Shown here: positions 57,970 through 64,000 of the stretch, in pieces
Numbering within the stretch: the stretch's first letter is position 1
How the letters are laid out: the number at the start of each line of letters is the position of its first letter
Assembly (NCBI RefSeq): GCF_030291135.1
Contig: NZ_CP127409.1
Coordinates: 2,604,001-2,668,000 of the forward strand
Reading direction: 5' to 3'
DNA: 64,000 nt
From: Rhodanobacter thiooxydans
Lineage (GTDB): Bacteria > Pseudomonadota > Gammaproteobacteria > Xanthomonadales > Rhodanobacteraceae
Made by a program: the position numbers and the translations under genes
The notes under the pieces: generated by a model
The model's input: the letters and a program-made list of their open reading frames with translations, nothing else
Database searches by the model: none
What the model was told of the DNA's origin: nothing

Positions 57970-58782
57970 TCAGGGTTTGCGTTCCGCCTGCTTGGCGCGC
58001 TGCCACAGCTGTTCCTGCTCATCTAGCGTGCGCTCGCCGAATGCCGTGCCGTCAGCTGTGGCCAGCTGCTCCATCTGCCGGAAGCGTCGTTCGAATTTCG
58101 CATTGGCATGCCGCAATGCCTGCGAGAAATCGACGCCGGCATGGCGCGCCAGGTTCACCATCACGAACAGCACGTCGCCGATCTCGTCCTGCAGGCGCGC
58201 CGGGTCAGCACCGTTGGCGAACTCCGCGCGCACCTCGTCCACTTCCTCGGCCAGCTTGGCCAGCACCGGCTCGGGGCCGGGCCAGGCGAAACCGGTGGCC
58301 GCCGCGCGCTGCTGCAGCTTCTGCGCGCGCTTCCATTCCGGCAGGCCACTCGAGATGCCCGCCAGTGCGCTGGCGTCGGGCGGCTCGCCCTTGTCCGCGC
58401 GTTCGGCCGTCTTGATCGCTTCCCACGCCTGCATCTGCGCGGCCAGGTCGGCGTAGCGCGTGTCGCCGAACACGTGCGGATGGCGCCGCAGCATCTTGGC
58501 GCTGATCGCGTGGGCAACGTCGACAAAACCGAACAGGCCCTGCTCGGCCGCCATCTGCGAGTGGAACACCACCTGCAGCAGCAGGTCGCCCAGCTCGTCG
58601 CGCAGGTCGGGCCAGTCGCGGCGGTCGATCGCGTCGGCGACCTCGTAGGCCTCCTCGATGGTGTACGCGGCGATCGAGGCGAAATCCTGCTGCACGTCCC
58701 ACGGACAGCCGCGCTCGGGATCGCGCAGGCGCGCCATGATCGCGAGCAGGTCGTCGAGGCTGTGCCGGGTCGGGTCGCTCAT
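57970..58782 (-). CDS. mazG: nucleoside triphosphate pyrophosphohydrolase
   Basis: 270 residues from ATG 58782. Two MazG domains: LRDPERGCPWDVQQDFASIA with YEVADAIDRRDWPDLRDELG-D, and KLAEEVDEVRAEFANGADPA with LQDEIGDVLFVMVNLARHAG. The EExxE...ExxD pattern binds magnesium in each. It hydrolyses NTPs and (d)NTPs to monophosphates, and lowers ppGpp in E. coli. Coupled to cysQ by ATGA. A hairpin CGATGGC/GCCATCG at 57944-57962 lies between it and the converging secreted-protein gene. Confidence 0.95.
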   Translation of the reverse strand: MSDPTRHSLDDLLAIMARLRDPERGCPWDVQQDFASIAAYTIEEAYEVADAIDRRDWPDLRDELGDLLLQVVFHSQMAAEQGLFGFVDVAHAISAKMLRRHPHVFGDTRYADLAAQMQAWEAIKTAERADKGEPPDASALAGISSGLPEWKRAQKLQQRAAATGFAWPGPEPVLAKLAEEVDEVRAEFANGADPARLQDEIGDVLFVMVNLARHAGVDFSQALRHANAKFERRFRQMEQLATADGTAFGERTLDEQEQLWQRAKQAERKP

Positions 58783-59600
58783 GGCGCCGGCAACCGCGTG
58801 GCCCAGTCGATCGTGAGGTCGCCGACGGCGACGAATTCGGGGTTCAGCAGCGACTCGCCGCGGTTGTAGCGGAACGGCTGGCCGGCCAGGTCGAGCACCG
58901 CGCCACCGGCCTCCTCCAGCACGCATTGCGCCGCGGCGGTGTCCCATTCGCTGGTGAGGCCGAGGCGCAGATAGACGTCCGCTTCACCACGCGCAATCAG
59001 GCAGAACTTCAATGATGAGCCCAGCGGCACCAGTTGGTAGTCGCTACCGATCAGCTGCTGCAGCACATCGCCCTGCACGCCGCCGTGCGAGCGGCTGCCG
59101 GCCACCCGCGGCGGTTGCCCCAGCGGGCGCGTGCGAAGGCGTTGCCAGGGTCCATCGGCCTGCGTCTGCAGCCAGGCGCCCTGCCCCAGCGCGGCGACAT
59201 ACAGCTCGCCGCTGACCGGCGCCAGCACCACGCCGAGCACGCTGCGGTGGTCGTCGACCAGCGCGATGTTGACGGTGAATTCGCCATTGCGCTTGACGAA
59301 CTCGCGGGTGCCGTCCAGCGGATCGACCAGCCAGTAGCGCGACCAGTGCCGGCGCTCGGACCACGGCAAGGCCTTGGCTTCTTCCGACAGCACCGGCAGT
59401 ACCGGCTCGAGCGCAGCCAGGCCGGCCATGATCACCTGCTGGGCGGCCAGGTCGGCAGCGGTCAGCGGCGACGCATCCGCCTTGGTCTGCACCGCGAAGT
59501 CACTGTGGTAGACGTCGAGGATGGCCGCACCGGCGGCGCGGGCAATCGCGCCAACCTGCCGGGCCAGCTCGGGCGGCATATTTCCGGGCGGCGTGCTCAT
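58779..59600 (-). CDS. cysQ: 3'(2'),5'-bisphosphate nucleotidase
   Basis: 273 residues from ATG 59600. Metal-site motifs of the inositol-phosphatase superfamily: PVLSEEAKALPW (E), YWLVDPLDGTREFVKRNGEF (DPLDGT) and TSEWDTAAAQCVLEEAGGAV (WD). It removes the 3' phosphate of PAP, made in sulfate assimilation. ATGA overlaps on both sides join nudE-cysQ-mazG in one unit; nudE next to cysQ is a common pairing. Confidence 0.93.
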   Translation of the reverse strand: MSTPPGNMPPELARQVGAIARAAGAAILDVYHSDFAVQTKADASPLTAADLAAQQVIMAGLAALEPVLPVLSEEAKALPWSERRHWSRYWLVDPLDGTREFVKRNGEFTVNIALVDDHRSVLGVVLAPVSGELYVAALGQGAWLQTQADGPWQRLRTRPLGQPPRVAGSRSHGGVQGDVLQQLIGSDYQLVPLGSSLKFCLIARGEADVYLRLGLTSEWDTAAAQCVLEEAGGAVLDLAGQPFRYNRGESLLNPEFVAVGDLTIDWATRLPAP

Positions 59601-60154
59601 GTGCGCTGGAAGCGCCCGGCGAGATACTCGCGGGCCATGAACAGCGCGGCGATCGAACGCCCCTCGGTCACGTCGTCGCGACCGAGCAGGGTGTGCAGTT
59701 CGGACATCTTCCACGGCACCACTTCAAGTTCTTCCGGCTCATCGCCGACCAGCTTCTCGGGATACAGGTCCTGCGCCAGCACCACGTGCGCCATGTGCGT
59801 CATGTACGACGGCGACAGTGACAGGTTGTGCAGGATCTTCAGCTTGTGCGCGCCGTAGCCGACCTCCTCCTTCAACTCGCGCTCGGCACCCTGCTCGGCG
59901 GTTTCATCCTGATCCAGCCGGCCCTTCGGCAGGCCGAGCTCGTAGCGGCCGAGCCCGCCAGCGTATTCGCGCACCAGCAGCACGGTGTCGTCATCCAGCA
60001 TCGGCACGATGATCACCGCGCCCAGGCCACTGCCTTTCAATCGTTCGTAAGTGCGCCGCACGCCATTGGAGAACTCCAGGTCGAGCTGCTCGACGTGCAG
60101 GAAGTGGCTGTCGCTGACATCGCGCGTGGCGTGGACGATCGGTAGTTTGCGCAT
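59597..60154 (-). CDS. nudE: ADP compounds hydrolase (Nudix)
   Basis: 185 residues. Nudix box GLPKGRLDQDETAEQGAERE-LKEEVGY is complete; EYAGGLGRYELGLPKG and SPSYMTHMAHVVLAQDLYPE match NudE, which cleaves ADP-ribose, NADH and diadenosine compounds. First gene of nudE-cysQ-mazG. Confidence 0.93.
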   Translation of the reverse strand: MRKLPIVHATRDVSDSHFLHVEQLDLEFSNGVRRTYERLKGSGLGAVIIVPMLDDDTVLLVREYAGGLGRYELGLPKGRLDQDETAEQGAERELKEEVGYGAHKLKILHNLSLSPSYMTHMAHVVLAQDLYPEKLVGDEPEELEVVPWKMSELHTLLGRDDVTEGRSIAALFMAREYLAGRFQRT

Positions 60155-60177
60155 CCGGCGATTCTAACCCGCGCCGC

Positions 60178-60954
60178 TCAACGCCGCAGGCGCTGCAGGG
60201 CCTGCGCGTGGATCGCCGACGTGCCGGCCAGCACGCTGCGCGTGTCCAGCGTCAGCGGCGCACCATCCAGGTCGGTGAACACGCCGCCCGCCTCGCGCAC
60301 GATCACCGCCAGCGCGGCGACGTCGAGGATGTTCACGTCCGACTCGATCACCAGGTCCAGGCTGCCGCGCGCCAGCAGGTGGTAGTGGCAGAAATCGCCG
60401 TAGCCGCGGATCCGGTTGCTGTCGCGGATCAGCGCGCCCAGCGCATCCCAGCGAGCGTCGCCGGTGAGCGTCCTGACGTTGCCGGTGGAGAGCGAGGCCT
60501 GCGCCATCTGCGTCGTGTCTGCCACGCGCACGCGCTCGCCGTCGAGCCACGCACCGTTGCCCGCACTGGCCCACATCGTCTCGCCGTAGACCGGTGCGCT
60601 GGACACGCCGAGCACCAGCTCGTCGCCATCCATCAGCGCGATCTGGGTGGAGAAGAACGGCGTGCGGCGCACGAAGCTCTTGGTGCCGTCGAGCGGATCG
60701 ACCAGCCACAGCAGGCCGCCGCGCTCGCCGTCCAGGCCGAACTCCTCGCCATAGATCGAGGCCTGCGGCAACGCGGCCTGCAGGATCCGCCGGATCGCCT
60801 GCTCGGCCTCGCGATCAGCGATCGTCACCGGCGTGGCGTCGGACTTCAGCTCCACCTCGACGCCGCGTCGCCAGTAGTGCCTGATCACCTCGGCCGCGGC
60901 CGCGGCGGCTTCGCGTGCGGCCGCCAGGGCCGTGGTGGCGATATCCGGAGTCAT
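60178..60954 (-). CDS. hisN: inositol-phosphatase-superfamily enzyme, histidinol-phosphatase-like
   Basis: 258 residues. VTIADREAEQAIRRIL, YGEEFGLDGERGG, LWLVDPLDGTKSFVRRTPFF and the C-terminal VNILDVAALAVIVREAGGVF form the two-metal site. GTKSFVRRTPFFSTQIAL is the HisN version of the loop, pointing to histidinol-phosphate as substrate. It is a distant paralogue of cysQ, about 600 bases away. Identity with HisN is likely but not certain; other IMPase roles are possible. Confidence 0.82.
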   Translation of the reverse strand: MTPDIATTALAAAREAAAAAAEVIRHYWRRGVEVELKSDATPVTIADREAEQAIRRILQAALPQASIYGEEFGLDGERGGLLWLVDPLDGTKSFVRRTPFFSTQIALMDGDELVLGVSSAPVYGETMWASAGNGAWLDGERVRVADTTQMAQASLSTGNVRTLTGDARWDALGALIRDSNRIRGYGDFCHYHLLARGSLDLVIESDVNILDVAALAVIVREAGGVFTDLDGAPLTLDTRSVLAGTSAIHAQALQRLRR

Positions 60955-60970
60955 GTTCGTCTCGCGTCCT

Positions 60971-61756
60971 TCAGTTCGTGGAGGGTGCCGGCGCGCTGCC
61001 GGCCAGCCCGCCGCGGCGCTCGACGTGCACGCTGCCGTCAGCCGCCGGCGGGCCCAGCGTAGCCAGCCAGCGGCGCAGGGCCGGGTCAGTCTGTCGGGCG
61101 CGCAGCGTCGCGTCCAGTCGCCAGCCGAGCGGGCTCAGCTGGAGCTTGCCGTCGGCATGCAACGGGCCGTGTCCGTCATCGTGCAGTTGCGCCTGGACCA
61201 CCCCGCCCGTCGCGCTCGCCTGCGCCAGCAGGGTACCCAGCGCCACGTCGCCGGCGCGCGTGCGCATGAGCGCCTGCGGCCATCGCGCCTGCGCCTGCAA
61301 TTGCAGCGGCCAGCCGCCCTGCAGCAGGGCGTGATCGATCGTCAGCTGCAGTTCGCCGCGCGGCTGGCCCAGCGGCGACGACGCGTAGCGATCCAGTGCG
61401 GCCAGCTGCGCGTGCGCGCTCATTCCATCCACCTCGATGCGACCATCCGGCAACCGCCGAACGGCGCCGGAAAACGCGAGCTGCGGCCCCTCGAACTGCA
61501 GCTGCAGCCGCGGCTGCCCGAGCAGGGCGCGCCGCGACAGCTGCCACTGCAGTCGCCCCAGCACCTGTCCGTCGGCAGCGACCACCGCACCGGCGCGACC
61601 GTCCCACACGCTGCCCTGCAGCTGTTGCAGTTGCAACCCGTGCAGTCGCGGCGCGAGCCACGGCAGCGCCCAGCGCGCCGGCAGGAACCACAGCAGCACG
61701 GTGGCGGCCAGCACCAGCACGCCAAGGCCGAGCAGGCTTTTTCGCAGTGACTTCAA
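60971..61756 (-). CDS. gspN: type II secretion protein N, orphan
   Basis: About 261 residues from TTG 61756; the frame is open to 61807, so the start is uncertain. One N-terminal membrane helix (SLLGLGVLVLAATVLLWFLP), then a periplasmic domain with PRLHGLQLQQLQGSVWDGRA, GRLQWQLSRRALLGQPRLQL and LGWRLDATLRARQTDPALRR, the GspN pattern. GspN is an accessory of type II secretion, usually beside gspC or gspM. No other gsp gene is in the window. It is divergent from bioA. Confidence 0.78.
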   Translation of the reverse strand: MKSLRKSLLGLGVLVLAATVLLWFLPARWALPWLAPRLHGLQLQQLQGSVWDGRAGAVVAADGQVLGRLQWQLSRRALLGQPRLQLQFEGPQLAFSGAVRRLPDGRIEVDGMSAHAQLAALDRYASSPLGQPRGELQLTIDHALLQGGWPLQLQAQARWPQALMRTRAGDVALGTLLAQASATGGVVQAQLHDDGHGPLHADGKLQLSPLGWRLDATLRARQTDPALRRWLATLGPPAADGSVHVERRGGLAGSAPAPSTN

Positions 61757-61823
61757 GCGTCGATGTCCCGGATGAATGCTGCGTCGACTTGAGTGTCCGC
61801 CGCGCAACGCCGATCATAGCCGG

Positions 61824-63188
61824 ATGAACAACCCCGCAAGCGGCAACGCCGCACTCGCCGCGCGCGACCTGCGCCACGTCTGGCATCCCTGCACGCAGAT
61901 GCACGACCACGAAAGCATACCGATGGTGCCGATCGTGCGCGGCGAGGGCGCCTGGCTGATCGATGCCGACGGCAGGCGTTACCTGGACGGCATCAGTTCG
62001 TGGTGGACCAACCTGTTCGGCCACGCCAACCCGCGCCTCGCCGCCGCGCTGGCCGAGCAGGCGCACACGCTGGAGCACGTGATCTTCGCCGGCTTCACCC
62101 ATGAACCGGCCATCAAGCTGGCCGAAGAGCTGGTGCGCATCACCCCGCCCGGACTCGACCGCGTGTTCTACGCCGACAACGGCTCGGCGGCGATCGAGGT
62201 GGCGCTGAAGATGAGCTTCCACTACTGGCTCAACCAGGGTCACGGCGAGAAGACCCGCTTCATCGCGCTGACCGGCAGCTACCACGGCGAGACGCTGGGC
62301 GCGCTGTCGGTGAGCGACGTGGCGCTGTATCGCAAGACCTATGCGCCGCTGCTGCTGACCCCGTTCCTGGCGCCGTCACCGGACGCGTACGAAGGCGAGC
62401 CCGGCGAGTCGGCCGAACAGACGGCCAAACGCCGCCTCGGCGAACTGCGCACGCTGCTGGAACGCCACGCGCACGAGACCTGCGCGGTGATCGTCGAACC
62501 GTTGGTGCAGTGTGCCGGCGGCATGCGCATGTACCACCCAAGCTACCTCGCCGGCCTGCGCGCGCTGTGCGACGAGTTCGCGGTGCACTTCATCGCCGAC
62601 GAGATCGCGGTGGGCTTCGGCCGCACCGGCACGCTGTTCGCCTGCGAGCAAGCCGGCGTGACGCCGGATTTCATGTGCCTGTCGAAGGGGCTCACCGGCG
62701 GCACCCTGCCGCTGTCGGCGGTACTCACCCGCGAGCAGATCTACCAGGCGTTCTACGCCGAGTACAACGCCGGCAAGGCGTTCCTGCACTCGCACAGCTA
62801 CACCGGCAATCCGCTGGCCTGCCGGGTGGCGCTGGAGACGCTGGCGATCTTCCGCGACGAGCCGGTACTGGAACGCAACCGCCAGTTGGCCGCCCACCTG
62901 GCCCGCCGGCTGGAACCGCTGCGCGCGCACCCACACGTCGCCGACGTGCGCCAGACCGGCATGATCGCGGCGGTCGAACTGGTCGCCGACAAGCCGAGCC
63001 GGCGGCCATATCCAGCGGCGGAACGGCGCGGCCTGCGCGTCTACCTGCATGGCCTGCAGCACGGCGTGCTGCTGCGTCCGCTGGGCAACGTGGTGTATTT
63101 CATGCCGCCCTACGTGGTCGACGCGTCGGACCTCGACCTGCTGGTCGACACCGCCATCGCCGGGATCGAGCGCGCCGTCGCGGACTGA
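61824..63188 (+). CDS. bioA: adenosylmethionine-8-amino-7-oxononanoate aminotransferase
   Basis: 454 residues from ATG 61824. RHVWHPCTQMHDHESIPMVP and LDGISSWWTNLFGHANPRLA are the BioA start; ADNGSAAIEVALKMSFHYW and FIALTGSYHGETLGALSVSD bind the cofactor phosphate; PLVQCAGGMRMYHPSYL and FIADEIAVGFGRTGTLF lead to the PLP lysine in CLSKGLTGGTLPLSAVL. It converts KAPA to DAPA in biotin synthesis with SAM as amino donor. No other bio gene is adjacent here. Confidence 0.95.
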   Translation: MNNPASGNAALAARDLRHVWHPCTQMHDHESIPMVPIVRGEGAWLIDADGRRYLDGISSWWTNLFGHANPRLAAALAEQAHTLEHVIFAGFTHEPAIKLAEELVRITPPGLDRVFYADNGSAAIEVALKMSFHYWLNQGHGEKTRFIALTGSYHGETLGALSVSDVALYRKTYAPLLLTPFLAPSPDAYEGEPGESAEQTAKRRLGELRTLLERHAHETCAVIVEPLVQCAGGMRMYHPSYLAGLRALCDEFAVHFIADEIAVGFGRTGTLFACEQAGVTPDFMCLSKGLTGGTLPLSAVLTREQIYQAFYAEYNAGKAFLHSHSYTGNPLACRVALETLAIFRDEPVLERNRQLAAHLARRLEPLRAHPHVADVRQTGMIAAVELVADKPSRRPYPAAERRGLRVYLHGLQHGVLLRPLGNVVYFMPPYVVDASDLDLLVDTAIAGIERAVAD

Positions 63189-63201
63189 ACCCGCGAATTG
63201 T

Positions 63202-63507
63202 TCAGTGCCCGTGGACGGTGATGCGGGGGTCGAGTTTCTGCAGCGCCCGGCCCAGTTCGGGCTCGCCCGTGCGCTGCAGGTCCTGCTGGCTGTAGCTGCG
63301 CCCGTTCACCGGCAGGCAGTGCCCTTTCCTGGCCGGGATATGGCTGCCGGTTTCGCGGATGCAGTTGTGATCGTCCAGCCGGGCGGCCTGTTGCTGGCTC
63401 GATGATGCGGCGGAGGGCGGCGAACTCGGCGAATCCTGTGCCAGCAGCGTGGTGCCTGCGCCGCAGCCTGCCAGCAGCATGGCGGAAACGAAAACGAACC
63501 TGGACAT
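63202..63507 (-). CDS. small lipoprotein, unknown
   Basis: 101 residues from ATG 63507 with CCGGAGG upstream. Signal MSRFVFVSAMLLAGCGAG has lipobox LAGC (cysteine 15). A Ser/Gln-rich spacer is followed by a compact part: DDHNCIRETGSHIPARKGHC, then LPVNGRSYSQQDLQRTGEPE and RALQKLDPRITVHGH. Two cysteines (HNC and GHC) could form a disulfide. No family name is assigned. It lies between converging bioA and divergent rsmE. Confidence 0.8.
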   Translation of the reverse strand: MSRFVFVSAMLLAGCGAGTTLLAQDSPSSPPSAASSSQQQAARLDDHNCIRETGSHIPARKGHCLPVNGRSYSQQDLQRTGEPELGRALQKLDPRITVHGH

Positions 63508-63688
63508 GGAACCTCCGGCTCGCGGGTGCAGATGCGGCGAGCGCGCATGGGGAGTGCGATCCATGCTGATACGACGCGGCAACAGGAGCAAGCGGCGGCG
63601 CCCAGCCGTCTCGCATCCGTTCATCCGCAGGGCACCGCAGATGTGAGCCGCGCTATGCTGGGCGGCCGCCCAGACCCAGTCCGCTCCG

Positions 63689-64000
63689 ATGCGCACGATC
63701 CGTATCCACGTCGACCAGCCGCTCGCCGTCTCCGCCGCGCTGAACCTGCCGGCGCAGGCCGCCGAACACGTGGCGCGCGTGCTGCGCATGAATCCCGGCG
63801 ACCCGCTCACCCTGTTCAACGGCGACGGCCACGACTACGCCGCGGTCATCGTCGCGGTGGGCAAGCGTGAGGTGGCCGTGCGGGTCGAGTCGGAGCAGGC
63901 TTTGCGGAACGAGTCGCCACTGTCGCTGACCCTGGCCCAGGGCGTGGCGCGCGGCGAGAAGATGGACCTGATCGTGCAGAAGGCGACCGAGCTGGGCGTG
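63689..64000 (+). CDS. rsmE: 16S rRNA m3U1498 methyltransferase, N-terminal part
   Basis: The first 104 codons; the gene leaves the right edge. IHVDQPLAVSAALNLPAQAA and EHVARVLRMNPGDPLTLFNG match the PUA-like N-domain of RsmE, and LTLAQGVARGEKMDLIVQKA followed by TELGV opens the SPOUT domain. It methylates U1498 of 16S rRNA in the 30S decoding region. Confidence 0.92.
   Translation, partial: MRTIRIHVDQPLAVSAALNLPAQAAEHVARVLRMNPGDPLTLFNGDGHDYAAVIVAVGKREVAVRVESEQALRNESPLSLTLAQGVARGEKMDLIVQKATELGV

Overview
The window is GC-rich DNA from a gammaproteobacterium of the Xanthomonadales, most likely Rhodanobacteraceae (Rhodanobacter/Dyella type). This rests on the gene repertoire and order: the sigma/anti-sigma/DUF3106 trio, sigma54-driven pilA beside pilB-pilC-pilD-coaE, RegBA, many S9 peptidases, a BlaI/M56 pair with an STN-like tail, and C-rich/G-rich REP palindromes. 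The genus call is inference. No rRNA, tRNA, CRISPR array or intact insertion sequence was seen.

Layout. 0-11 kb: start of an M4 metalloprotease, SufT, a transhydrogenase (pnt) locus whose three genes are split by an oppositely oriented ECF-sigma operon, cytidine deaminase, a nitroreductase, a FEN-type exonuclease and an S9 peptidase. 11.3-24.5 kb is the accessory region: a higBA toxin-antitoxin pair with one apparent base loss in each gene; pilA with a clear sigma54 promoter; two tandem GT-C-like membrane proteins and a flippase joined by TTGA stop/start overlaps; then six oppositely oriented genes (three of four glycosyltransferase types plus two methyltransferases), one of them visibly AT-richer; and finally a decayed AbrB/PIN toxin-antitoxin remnant. 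24.5-29.6 kb: pilB, pilC, a DUF559 nuclease-like ORF in REP repeats, pilD and coaE.

29.6-37 kb is housekeeping: mutT, folA, thyA, lgt, a second S9 peptidase, a lemA/TPM/TPM operon and dgkA. 37-45 kb: a POT peptide transporter, the RegB/RegA redox two-component pair, and a three-gene set of TonB receptor, secreted beta-propeller with CxCC and CPHH motifs, and a TlpA-like thiol protein. 45-51.5 kb: a BlaI-M56-isoaspartyl peptidase operon with two operator-like dyads, a fused succinyl-CoA:3-ketoacid CoA transferase, and a two-component system with a perfect 16-bp palindrome upstream. 51.5-64 kb: tesA divergent from an ABC transporter pair, an SLC13/ArsB-type carrier, a DUF4097 beta-repeat protein, mazG-cysQ-nudE, a second inositol-phosphatase-like gene, an orphan gspN, bioA and the start of rsmE.

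How parts work together: the GtrB/DPM-like GT2, the soluble GT2/GT4 enzymes and methyltransferases could build a lipid-linked, methylated glycan that the flippase and pilA-linked GT-C proteins pass to pilin; PilD processes and PilB/PilC assemble that pilin. The best candidates for undescribed biology are this pilin-glycan island bounded by two broken toxin-antitoxin loci, and the TonB/CxCC-propeller/TlpA cassette, which looks like a metal-handling route.
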